Shown in pieces: positions 26,703 through 35,577 of a DNA stretch of 64,000 nt (the first letter of the stretch is position 1; the number at the start of each line of letters is the position of its first letter). This DNA comes from Paludisphaera rhizosphaerae (lineage in GTDB: Bacteria > Planctomycetota > Planctomycetia > Isosphaerales > Isosphaeraceae): contig NZ_JAALCR010000013.1 in NCBI RefSeq assembly GCF_011065895.1, forward strand, positions 124,001 through 188,000. Reading direction: 5' to 3'. The notes beneath the pieces were generated by a model that saw only the letters and a list, made by a program, of their open reading frames with translations, did no database searches and had not been told where the DNA came from. A program made the position numbers and the translations under genes.

Positions 26703-29700
26703 ATGAGACGACTGCGAAAGCTCGGCCGCCGGCCGAGCTTCGAGGCGCTGCAGCGCCGTGAACTGTTGAGCGGCGCTGGAGTTAACTTATATACATATTA
26801 TGAAGGGACTAACGACCCGCTCTTCACGGACGTCCGACGGCTGATGACGTCCTGGACGTCGCCCTCGAACAGCCCCCTCTCGCTGACGTCGACCGGATAT
26901 CCCCTCGCCACCGCGACCTCGAATGCGAATCTGGCCTACTACCCGGACGGCGTCTACCAGGTCAGTTACAAGGGGACGGCGGTCGTCGACTTCTCGGGCA
27001 TCGGCGTCCTGGCCGCTCCGATGACGAAGGGCGCCGACGGAGTGACCCGCGGACTCCTGAACGTCGCGTTTGCGAACGCTCCGGGCGCCGAGCGAAAGCT
27101 CACGATGACCGTCGAGACGACCAGCACGACGGATCCGATGAGCGATCTGCATATCTGGATGCCCGGCGTGGCGACCGACGGCAGCAAGCTCTATACCGAC
27201 CAATTTCTGCAAAGTCTGAAGCCGTTCGACTACGTACGCTTCATGGACTGGAACTGGACGAATAATTCGACGGTGACGTCCTGGTCTCAGCGGTCGGTCG
27301 TCGACTCGTTCGGAGCCGGCAACATCTCCTTCGAGGCGATGATCGAGCTGTGCAACGAGTCGGGCGACAGCATGTGGGTCACGATCCCTGCGCTGGCGAA
27401 CGACGACTACGTCAGGAACCTTGCCGCCCTGATCCACCAGAAACTCGACCCAAACCTTAAAGTTTACATCGAGTACAGCAACGAGACCTGGAACGGGTCG
27501 TTCACTCAGTACAACCAGACCCTGGCGATGGCCAACTCCGACTACAGGGTCTCCGCAACGAACGACATGGACAAGGTCGCTCAGGAATCCGCCCTGCAGC
27601 TGAAACGCATTTCGGACATTTTTCATACGGAGTATGGGAGCTCGTTCACGAGCGTCATCCCGGTCTTCTCCGGATGGACGATTTACCCCGGCTATCTGAG
27701 CCAGGGACTCGACACGGTCGCCCGTTGGTACGGCAATCCGACTCAGTACATCAAGTCGACCGCCATCGCTCCCTACGCGACGGCCCTGGGAGGTTCAACC
27801 TCCGCGGACGTCCCGAAGCTGATCTCGGACCTCGATACGGCGATCGCCAATAACGCTTCCAGCATTGCGGCCACCGCCGCCGTCGCCGCTTCTTATGGTC
27901 TGCCGCTCGACATGTACGAAGGGGGCGTCCACGTTCTGTACGCGACGGCCCCGGCGTTGGAAGCCGTCCTGACCGATCCCCTGATGTACGACGTGATGCG
28001 CCGCTACATGGACAGTTGGGCGGCCAACGGCGGCCGAAGTGCGACGTTCTATACGCTGGACGATCCGACCTGGGGGCTGAAGCCTAACACGACCTGGGCC
28101 GACAGCCAGCGTTACGACGGAGTGCTGGCCTCAATTCTCCCAGCCGGCGACGCCAACCTCGACGGCGTGGTGAATTTCGCCGACTTCCAGATCGTATCGG
28201 CGAACATGGGCCGGGATCAGCTCTGGTGGACGCAGGGCGATTTCAACCATGACGGGAAGGTCGACGCGACCGATCTGGCCGCCCTTCTCGCGAATTTCGA
28301 CATGAGCTCGCTGACGGCCGACCAGGCCGCGCAGATGGCCGTCGCACTCAAGCCGTCCTCGGTTTCCACGACGACGCCGGTCGCATTCCAGGTCTTCGCC
28401 GAGAAGTACGTTGCGTCGCTGATGAGTTCGTCGGCTTCGGGCTCCTCCAATTACGTCGCCAACGGCGTCTACAACGGCGGATTCGGAACGGGGCTCCTGC
28501 AACTCGCGGGCGTCTCGTACCCGAACGGCATCGGCGTTTCCAGTAGCTCGACCATCGTCCTGCCGCTGGGTGGAACGTACACGAGCTTCTCGGCCGTGAT
28601 CGGCGTGGATGATCGTGCGGGCTCGGGGACCGGTCAGGCGACTTTCAAGCTGATCGGCGACGGCAAGGTGCTTTACACCTCGCCGGTGATGAAGGCTGGG
28701 ACCGCGCTGCCGATCAACGTCGACGTCAAGGGGGTCTCCAGCCTGTCGCTGGTGGTGACGTCCCCCGACGGGTCGAACGTCTCGATTCCGGCCGACTGGG
28801 CGCAGGCGCGGTTGGTCGACGCGCGCTCGACGAGCGTCAGCGCTCCGACCTTGACCTGGACGGTCACCAAGAACGGATCGAGCTTCGCTTCGTCTTCCGG
28901 GCAGTCGTTCGTCCTCTCGCCCTCCGGCGCGGGCACCTACGTCGTGTCCGTCAAGGCCGTCGACTCGACTGGCGCCAGTTCGACTCGGAGCGTGACGATC
29001 ACCGTCGGCACGCCAACCCAGCAGGCGACCGCGTCGTACAGCGGATCGGACGTGAGAAGCGGCGTCTGGAAGAACCGCATCGGCATGGAGGCGTCGGCCG
29101 TCGCCGGCGACTCGGGAGCCTACGCCTCCAGCTCGACGTACATCTCGGTTTCTGGGGCGACCACCCAGGTTTACGACCGCGCCTCGTCCGATCCGCGCGC
29201 CCTCGACAAGCTTCAGAGCGCGCTGACGACCATCTCCCCCTGGAGCGGGTACTCCATCGCGTCCGCCTGGCTCGGCTCCTCGTTCACGATCGACGTCAAC
29301 CTGGCCGACGGCAAGGCTCACGAGGTCACGCTCTACGCCCTCGACTGGGATTCGTCGGCTCGGGCCGAGAGGATCGACGTGGTCGACGCGGCGACGGGCC
29401 AGGTGCTCGACTCTCGGTCGATCTCGTCGTTCAACTCCGGTGTTTATCTCACCTGGACTGTCTCCGGTCACGTTCAGTTCCGAGTCGTCCAGACCGGCGG
29501 AGCCAGCGCGGCGATCAGCGGCGTGTTCGTCGACCCGCTCTCCAGCGGTTCCGCGACAACCGGCTACTACACCGGAACGGACACGAAGACGCAGGGAAGT
29601 TGGCAGGCCGTCTACGGCGGGCAGGGCTACATCATGGCCAACGCCCCCAGCTCAGTGCCGTCGTACGCCACGGTCAAGCTGTCGGGGCAGGGAACCTACC

Positions 29701-31727
29701 TCTACAGTTCCTCGACCAGCGACGTCCGCGCGCTCCAGACCCCGGACGGTTCGACCCGCCAGTCCTCGGTCTGGTGGAGCCTGGGGACGTTCACGGTCGA
29801 CGTGAATCTGACCGACGGCAAGGCTCACGAGATCACGCTCTACCTGGCCGACTACGATCGAAAATCGCGCTCCGAGGTTGTCACGATCATCGACGCCGAC
29901 ACCGGCCTCGTGCTCGACAGGCGGTTTATGTCGTCGTTCGGAGACGGGATCTACCTCTCCGCGAAGGTCAGCGGCCACGTGATTTTCAGCGTGGGCCTGG
30001 CTGGAGGCGATAACGCCGTCCTCAGCGGCGTCTTCTTCGATTCGGCCGGCGACTCTTCCAGCGGCGGCGACACCGGCGGCGGCGACACCGGCTCCGGCAG
30101 CGGCGTATCGACGAGCGGCGTCTACGACGCGACCGACGCCACGACCCAGGGCGCATGGAAAGGCGCGTACGGCGCCCAGGGCTACGTCGCGGCCGGCTCC
30201 TCCAGCTCGCTCCCGGCTTACGCAACCGTCCGGGTGACCGGGGCGCAGACCTACAATTACAGCACCTCCACCAACGACGTTCGCGCCCTCCAGACCTCCG
30301 ACGGGTCAACCCGTCAGTCCTCGGTCTGGTACGGAAATACGTTCACCGTGGATGTGAATCTGACCGACGGCCTATCCCACAAGGTCTCGCTCTACCTGGC
30401 GGACTATAGCCGGGAGTCGCGCACTGAACTGATTACTCTCATTAACGCCGACACCGGCGTCGTGCTCGACACGCGGACGATCGGATCGTTCGGCGACGGC
30501 AAGTACCTCACCTGGACCATCAGCGGCCACGTGGCGTTCAAGTTCGCCATGGTCGGCGGCCCCAACGCGGTACTCAGCGGCGTCTTCATCGATTCGGCCG
30601 ACGCCTCGACCGGCGGCGGTAGCGGCGGCGGCACCGGCTCCGGCGGCGGTGATACGGGCTCCGGCGGCAACACTTCCACGACGGGCGTCTATGTCGCCAC
30701 CGACTCGACAACCCAGGGCGCCTGGAAAGGCGCTTACGGCAACCAGGGCTATGTCGAGGCTGGTTCGTCCAGTTCGCTCCCCTCCTATGCAACCGTCACG
30801 GTTACGGGGGCGCAGAGCTATACCTACAGCACCTCCACCAACGACGTTCGCGCCCTCCAGACCTCCGACGGGTCAACCCGTCAGTCCTCGGTCTGGTGGA
30901 CTCTGCGATCGTTCACGGTCGACGTGAATCTGACCGACGGCCTGACCCACAAGGTCTCGCTCTACCTGGCGGACTACAGCCGCGAGTCGCGTTCGGAGCT
31001 CATTTCGCTCATCGACGCCGACACCGGCGCCGTGCTGGACTCGCGGTTGTTCAGCTCGTTCGGCGACGGTATGTACGCCACCTGGGAGGTGAGCGGCCAC
31101 GTCACGTTCAAGGTGGATGTGGTCGGCGGCCCCAACGCGGTGCTCAGCGGCGTCTTCATCGATTCGGCCGACGCCTCGACCGGCGGCGGCGGGAGCACCA
31201 ACAACGGCGGCGGCACCGGTACCGGCGGCAGCACGTCCACGACCGGCGCTTACGTCGCGACTGACTCGAAAACCCAGGGGAGCTGGAAGGGCGTCTATGG
31301 CTCCAAGGGCTATATCGAAGCCGGTTCGTCCAGCTCGCTGCCGTCGTACGCGAACCTCTCGATGACGGGGGCTCAGACCTACACCTACAGCTCCTCCACC
31401 AATGACGTTCGCGCCCTGCAGACCCCCGACGGATCAACCCGTCAGTCCTCGGTCTGGTGGTCGGGTCGAACCTTCTCGATGGACCTGAACCTGACCGACG
31501 GCCAGACGCACCAGGTTTCGCTCTACCTGGCGGACTACGATCAGAAGTCGCGAGTCGAGCAGATCACGCTGATCAATGCCGACACGGGCGCCGTGCTGGA
31601 CACTCGAACGATCAGTTCGTTCGGCAACGGCGTTTACGTCACCTGGTCGGTCAGCGGCCATGTGACGTTCAAGGTGGATATGATCGGCGGCGACAACGCC
31701 GTCGTCAGCGGTCTGTTCATCGACTAA
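26703..31727 (+). CDS. Giant secreted modular protein, LEPR-XLL, glycosidase-like head, dockerin-like pair, five tandem modules
   Basis: The 1674-residue product starts (ATG after GGAGG) with the motif F-E-A-L-Q-R-R-E-L-L-S at residues 13-23, a variant of the planctomycete LEPR-XLL sorting motif. Residues 25-475 look like a TIM-barrel hydrolase of clan GH-A type, with Y-I-E-Y-S-N-E-T-W-N-G (Asn260-Glu261) and D-M-Y-E-G-G (Glu406) as candidate acid/base and nucleophile. Two dockerin-like calcium loops follow (G-D-A-N-L-D-G and G-D-F-N-H-D-G-K-V-D, about 481-533), then an NPCBM-like region to about 700 and a PKD-like stretch (715-770). Five related modules, separated by Gly/Ser/Thr linkers, fill the C-terminal half. 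A hairpin follows the stop. Confidence 0.85.
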   Translation: MRRLRKLGRRPSFEALQRRELLSGAGVNLYTYYEGTNDPLFTDVRRLMTSWTSPSNSPLSLTSTGYPLATATSNANLAYYPDGVYQVSYKGTAVVDFSGIGVLAAPMTKGADGVTRGLLNVAFANAPGAERKLTMTVETTSTTDPMSDLHIWMPGVATDGSKLYTDQFLQSLKPFDYVRFMDWNWTNNSTVTSWSQRSVVDSFGAGNISFEAMIELCNESGDSMWVTIPALANDDYVRNLAALIHQKLDPNLKVYIEYSNETWNGSFTQYNQTLAMANSDYRVSATNDMDKVAQESALQLKRISDIFHTEYGSSFTSVIPVFSGWTIYPGYLSQGLDTVARWYGNPTQYIKSTAIAPYATALGGSTSADVPKLISDLDTAIANNASSIAATAAVAASYGLPLDMYEGGVHVLYATAPALEAVLTDPLMYDVMRRYMDSWAANGGRSATFYTLDDPTWGLKPNTTWADSQRYDGVLASILPAGDANLDGVVNFADFQIVSANMGRDQLWWTQGDFNHDGKVDATDLAALLANFDMSSLTADQAAQMAVALKPSSVSTTTPVAFQVFAEKYVASLMSSSASGSSNYVANGVYNGGFGTGLLQLAGVSYPNGIGVSSSSTIVLPLGGTYTSFSAVIGVDDRAGSGTGQATFKLIGDGKVLYTSPVMKAGTALPINVDVKGVSSLSLVVTSPDGSNVSIPADWAQARLVDARSTSVSAPTLTWTVTKNGSSFASSSGQSFVLSPSGAGTYVVSVKAVDSTGASSTRSVTITVGTPTQQATASYSGSDVRSGVWKNRIGMEASAVAGDSGAYASSSTYISVSGATTQVYDRASSDPRALDKLQSALTTISPWSGYSIASAWLGSSFTIDVNLADGKAHEVTLYALDWDSSARAERIDVVDAATGQVLDSRSISSFNSGVYLTWTVSGHVQFRVVQTGGASAAISGVFVDPLSSGSATTGYYTGTDTKTQGSWQAVYGGQGYIMANAPSSVPSYATVKLSGQGTYLYSSSTSDVRALQTPDGSTRQSSVWWSLGTFTVDVNLTDGKAHEITLYLADYDRKSRSEVVTIIDADTGLVLDRRFMSSFGDGIYLSAKVSGHVIFSVGLAGGDNAVLSGVFFDSAGDSSSGGDTGGGDTGSGSGVSTSGVYDATDATTQGAWKGAYGAQGYVAAGSSSSLPAYATVRVTGAQTYNYSTSTNDVRALQTSDGSTRQSSVWYGNTFTVDVNLTDGLSHKVSLYLADYSRESRTELITLINADTGVVLDTRTIGSFGDGKYLTWTISGHVAFKFAMVGGPNAVLSGVFIDSADASTGGGSGGGTGSGGGDTGSGGNTSTTGVYVATDSTTQGAWKGAYGNQGYVEAGSSSSLPSYATVTVTGAQSYTYSTSTNDVRALQTSDGSTRQSSVWWTLRSFTVDVNLTDGLTHKVSLYLADYSRESRSELISLIDADTGAVLDSRLFSSFGDGMYATWEVSGHVTFKVDVVGGPNAVLSGVFIDSADASTGGGGSTNNGGGTGTGGSTSTTGAYVATDSKTQGSWKGVYGSKGYIEAGSSSSLPSYANLSMTGAQTYTYSSSTNDVRALQTPDGSTRQSSVWWSGRTFSMDLNLTDGQTHQVSLYLADYDQKSRVEQITLINADTGAVLDTRTISSFGNGVYVTWSVSGHVTFKVDMIGGDNAVVSGLFID
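29035..31727 (+). repeat. Five in-frame tandem modules within the giant protein gene
   Basis: Module starts are near 29035, 29562, 30117, 30683 and 31246 (residues about 778, 954, 1139, 1327, 1515). Modules two to five share the pattern D-V-R-A-L-Q-T-x-D-G-S-T-R-Q-S-S-V-W, V-D-V-N-L-T-D-G, L-Y-L-A-D-Y, D-A-D-T-G-x-V-L-D and V-S-G-H-V-x-F. Bases 30258-30330 and 30825-30897 are identical over 73 positions, a spacing of 567. Module five is more diverged and module one most. Linkers are built from GGC-rich triplets encoding Gly, Ser and Thr. Confidence 0.9.
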
Positions 31728-31734
31728 GCACTCA

Positions 31735-31768
31735 CTCCCCCGCGTCGGTCGATTCCGGCGCGGGGGAG
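31735..31768 (+). terminator. Hairpin terminator after the modular protein gene
   Basis: CTCCCCCGCG at 31735-31744 pairs with CGCGGGGGAG at 31759-31768, and an inner CGG/CCG plus one wobble pair extends the stem to about 14 pairs. It starts eight bases after the TAA. A short T-rich run (TGCTTTG) follows. It also lies 30 bases beyond the stop of the convergent small gene and may serve both. Confidence 0.7.
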
Positions 31769-31797
31769 CTGCTTTGCAACAATCCAAACCCGGAGAG

Positions 31798-32166
31798 TCA
31801 AGCCGTAACGGCGTCCCACCGGCGCTGAAGCCAGGCGAACGATCGTTCGGCGGCTTCCAGACGTTCGAGATCCTCGTGATAAAGGCCGCCGGCCTCGCGG
31901 GGCATCCGATAGGAGGCGTCGACGAACTGATCGCGAGCGCCCTGCATCTGCACGACCAGCTTCTCGTACTCGCCGCGGCGTGCATGGTTGCTCAACAGCG
32001 AGAGTTTCCTTTTCACCGCCCCCAACCGCTCGTCGAGCGACTTGAGCCTCCCCGCCAGAGCGGGCATCTCACCGAAATGCGTTCGCGATGGATAGCTCGG
32101 GCTCTTGAGCGGATTACGCGCCAGGGCGGCTTGAGAGGTCGAGCGAACGGCGGGGTTGGCAGACAC
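31798..32166 (-). CDS. Small hypothetical coiled-coil-like protein
   Basis: The GTG complementary to 32164-32166 (S-A-N-P-A-V-R-S-T) is preceded by GAGGAG eight bases upstream; the frame is open to 32343, but that part is Arg-rich and overlaps the opposite start region. The 122-residue product is highly charged and mostly helical (R-L-K-S-L-D-E-R-L-G-A-V-K-R-K-L and further heptad-like leucines), with no motif I recognise. It converges with the modular protein gene and is divergent from the propeller/HEAT gene. Confidence 0.5.
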   Translation of the reverse strand: MSANPAVRSTSQAALARNPLKSPSYPSRTHFGEMPALAGRLKSLDERLGAVKRKLSLLSNHARRGEYEKLVVQMQGARDQFVDASYRMPREAGGLYHEDLERLEAAERSFAWLQRRWDAVTA

Positions 32167-32357
32167 AGTCGAAGCTCCTCGTCGGAAATCACGCCCCGTG
32201 GAGTGCGTCGCTCGCGACGCCTCGACGGGGTTTCTTCTTTCGATTGAGGGGAATCGGGAAAGGCGGTAACATCCCGCCGCGACCCGGCGCGACCATTTTG
32301 ATCGAAGGGGGCGGAGCCCGCCAGATCGTTCGCCGGCGCTCACGGAGGGAGTTCGCG

Positions 32358-35300
32358 ATGCGAAGCCCGATCAGCCTCCTCGTCCTGTTCCTGCTGAGTA
32401 CCTCCGAGGCCGCATCCATCGGGGCTGAGCTGCAGCCTCCCGCCGTGGCCGAAGGCTGGTCCGTCCAACTGGCCGGCGCCCTCCCCAAGGGCTTCTTTCC
32501 GACGGCGATGACGCTGGGACGGAAAGGCGAGCTACTGGTCGGAGGCCGGTCTGGCGAGGTCCTGCGCGTCGTGGACGGTCGGGCGACGACCTTCGCCGAT
32601 GGCCTGGGTCCGGTCGACGGCCTGGAGCGAGTGGGCGACGCTCTGCTCGTGCTGCACCCGCCGTTCTTGGCCGCGATCCGAGACGACGACGGCGACGGTC
32701 GATCCGAGAGTCGCGAGAACCTCGTAACAGGACTCGGCGAACCAGCGGCTCCACAGAGCCCCAAAAATCGCGGCAGCGGTACGATCCGACTCGGGATGGA
32801 CGGCTTCCTCTATTTTGCGATCGGCGATCCGGGGCTTGCCGAGGCGCGGGGGAGGGGTGGGCGCGTGCTTCGCATGCGGGGCGGCGGAGTGATCCGCGTC
32901 CGTCCCAACGGCTCGGACCTGGAGGTCGTTTCGCAAGATGCGGCCGTCCCCACGGGCCTGGTCGTCTCGTCGCTCAACGACCTCTTCTCGTTTTCCTCGG
33001 CGACCGACCCCAGGTGGGGGCTGCGTCTGATCCACCACATCCCAGACGGTCGCTACGGCTATCCGCTCAACTACGTCTCGGCCGAGTTTCGCTCACTTCC
33101 CGCGACGGCCAGACTCGGGCAAGGCTCGGCTAGCGACGCCGTTTTCCTCGACGAATCGACGGGAGCCTTAGAACTATTGCTCCAATGTGATCCGGAAGGG
33201 GGCGCGGTTTACGGACAGCAGGTTCGCAAATCCGGTGGAACCTTCGTGATCGAGAACCGCATCCCCGTCGTCCAACGGGGGACGCTCGTCGACTTCCGCC
33301 CCTCGGCCGTCGCGACGTCGGGCGGCACGCTCTGGCTCATCGATTCCGGTCCAGCAGCCCAGGCCGGAGCCAGATTGTTCCGCGTTTCTCGCGGCTCGAC
33401 CACGACTCCCGCCGCCAGGCCGACCCCGACGACGATGCAGGAACGGATCGCGAGGCTGGATGATCCCTCGCGCCTGATCCGGTGCGAAGCCCAGGACCAA
33501 CTCACAGCGATGGGCTCCGCGGCTGTCGAGCCGCTCGTCGATCGTCTCTCTCGATCCGAACCCCTTTGCGGCCGCGTTCACGCCCTTTGGGCACTGGATG
33601 CGATCGGCACCCCACCGGCAAGAGCGGCGATCCGCGCTCGGTTGGGGGACGACGTCGCAGCCGTCCGGATTCAGTCGGTCCGTAGCGTAGGGATCCGCCG
33701 TGAGTCTCTGGCGTCGAAGGACGTCCAAAGGCTCCTCACCGATCGCGACGCAGCGGTTCGTCGTGAGGCGGCGATCGCGCTGGGACGCCTCGGCGACCGA
33801 ACCTCGTTGCCGACTCTGCTCTCCACACTGGACGACTCCGACCGTTTCGCCGCCTGGTCCATCCGGCGGGCGATCCTCAGCCTGGGTTGCGACGACCGCG
33901 AAGCTCTCGTCCAGGCCCTTTTGGATCCGCGTCGTCGCGAGGCCGCTCTCCTGATGGCCGACGAATCGTGGCAGGTCCCGATGGTTGAAGCGCTCGTCGC
34001 GGCTCTGGGGAAAACGCCCGACCCGCTCGTCCGTGGGCGCATCCTCTCTTGTCTCGCGACGCAGTATCGTCGCTACCCCGATGGTTCGGCAAAAGAGCAG
34101 GGGGGCACGCCGAAGAAGACCGAAGCATGGGACCCGCAGGGGATGGCCGCCGTCCTTCAGGGACTGGAAGCAGGGCTCAAGGACGCCGACGCCTCAGTTA
34201 GACGCCAGGCCGTGTTTGGGCTGGAGGGCGTCGGCCAGGCCGCCGGGCCGATGCTGCGGGATGCTCTCGGTCGAGAGGAGGACGTGGACGATCAGGCCGC
34301 CCTCGTCGAGGCTCTCGGGGCCCTGAACGACGCGACCTCGACCCGGCTGCTTCTGCCGATCGTCGTCGACCCCAAGCGAGCGGAGTCTGTCCGATCCGCG
34401 GCGCTCGATTCGCTGAATCGCCTTCGAGGTCGGGACGTCATCCGGGCGCGGCTGACCCTTCTCTATGAGGAGGGCGCCCCGGAGACCCTGGTGGCGAAGG
34501 CCCTCCCGGCTCTGGCTCGCGACGGCTTCTTGCCCCCGAACGATCTGGCCGGGTTTCTCAGACACGCCTCGCCGCTCGTCCGTGCGGCAGCGGTGGTCAG
34601 CCTGAATCCCTCGCGACCATTGCCCCCGGACGTGAAGGACGTCGTCCTCGCGCGGCTCGACGATCAGGACCCCGACGTCCGTCGCGCTGCGTTCCTGGCC
34701 GCCGGCCCCCTCAAACTCAACGAGGCCGTTCCGCGATTGGTCGAGAAGGCCAGGACCGCCCAGGACGGCGACCACACGGCGGTTCTCGCCGCGCTCTGTT
34801 CGCTTCCCGATCCACGAGCCTTACCCCTCTACCTGACGGGCCTCGACGATCCCGACCCGTCGCTGCGACGTGGTTCACTGGGGGCGTTGCTGGCGATTCG
34901 CGATCGCGTCGAACCGGAATTGCGCCGGATCATCGCGGAGGAAGGCCGCTCGCCCTCCGTGATCCTGGCCTTACGGCGCGTCATCAACCGGTTCGAGACT
35001 GTCAAAGGCTGGAAGGTCCTCGGCCCTTTCGCCGGCCTTCCCAACAACTGGTCGGCGCGTGACGGCTCGATTGATCCCGCGGCGACCTTCACGAATCTCC
35101 AGGCTCAGCCGACTCAGTGGAAACCGGCCGTGGAATCGGGCGACGGAATCGTCGATCTCTCCCCCCTTCGATCGACCGACTCCCCGGTCGTGGCGACCGC
35201 CCACGCCGCGATCACGACGACCAGCGCATCCCAGGCGGTCATCGTCATCGAGGCCGATGGTCCGATGGAGGTCTCCCTCAACGGGCGGCGCATCAATCCG

Positions 35301-35447
35301 CCGACGGACGAAGCTCAGGCGCCCAACTACTTCGCCGTCAACCTTTTAGAGGGCGTCAACCACCTGACGGCCGTCAGCCGTCCCGGGCCGTCCTCCTGGC
35401 GGTTCGCGGTGTCGATTTCACAGACGGAGCCCGCGGCAAACCGGTGA
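32358..35447 (+). CDS. Secreted beta-propeller and HEAT-repeat protein
   Basis: The ATG at 32358 has GGAGGGAG six bases upstream. The protein (1029 residues) has a signal peptide ending near A-E-L, then about 350 residues with propeller-like blades (G-R-K-G-E-L-L-V-G-G, G-M-D-G-F-L-Y-F-A-I-G-D-P), then HEAT/PBS-lyase-type repeats from about 380 to 870 (R-x-x-A-x-x-A-L-G-x-L-G-D). A C-terminal beta domain ends the chain. Its layout is like planctomycete PVC-type membrane-bound dehydrogenases, but no heme c motif C-x-x-C-H is present, so an electron-transfer role is not supported. Substrate and partner unknown. Confidence 0.7.
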   Translation: MRSPISLLVLFLLSTSEAASIGAELQPPAVAEGWSVQLAGALPKGFFPTAMTLGRKGELLVGGRSGEVLRVVDGRATTFADGLGPVDGLERVGDALLVLHPPFLAAIRDDDGDGRSESRENLVTGLGEPAAPQSPKNRGSGTIRLGMDGFLYFAIGDPGLAEARGRGGRVLRMRGGGVIRVRPNGSDLEVVSQDAAVPTGLVVSSLNDLFSFSSATDPRWGLRLIHHIPDGRYGYPLNYVSAEFRSLPATARLGQGSASDAVFLDESTGALELLLQCDPEGGAVYGQQVRKSGGTFVIENRIPVVQRGTLVDFRPSAVATSGGTLWLIDSGPAAQAGARLFRVSRGSTTTPAARPTPTTMQERIARLDDPSRLIRCEAQDQLTAMGSAAVEPLVDRLSRSEPLCGRVHALWALDAIGTPPARAAIRARLGDDVAAVRIQSVRSVGIRRESLASKDVQRLLTDRDAAVRREAAIALGRLGDRTSLPTLLSTLDDSDRFAAWSIRRAILSLGCDDREALVQALLDPRRREAALLMADESWQVPMVEALVAALGKTPDPLVRGRILSCLATQYRRYPDGSAKEQGGTPKKTEAWDPQGMAAVLQGLEAGLKDADASVRRQAVFGLEGVGQAAGPMLRDALGREEDVDDQAALVEALGALNDATSTRLLLPIVVDPKRAESVRSAALDSLNRLRGRDVIRARLTLLYEEGAPETLVAKALPALARDGFLPPNDLAGFLRHASPLVRAAAVVSLNPSRPLPPDVKDVVLARLDDQDPDVRRAAFLAAGPLKLNEAVPRLVEKARTAQDGDHTAVLAALCSLPDPRALPLYLTGLDDPDPSLRRGSLGALLAIRDRVEPELRRIIAEEGRSPSVILALRRVINRFETVKGWKVLGPFAGLPNNWSARDGSIDPAATFTNLQAQPTQWKPAVESGDGIVDLSPLRSTDSPVVATAHAAITTTSASQAVIVIEADGPMEVSLNGRRINPPTDEAQAPNYFAVNLLEGVNHLTAVSRPGPSSWRFAVSISQTEPAANR

Positions 35448-35577
35448 ACATCCGTAATTCATCGTCGCGGAAACGGAGATACTTGCTAGACTGGGTTCGA
35501 TTAGGAAACGCCGCGACCGACCCGCCTGAAGACCGGAACCGGCGAGCCTCCGTCGGGCCGGTACCATCTGGACATCG

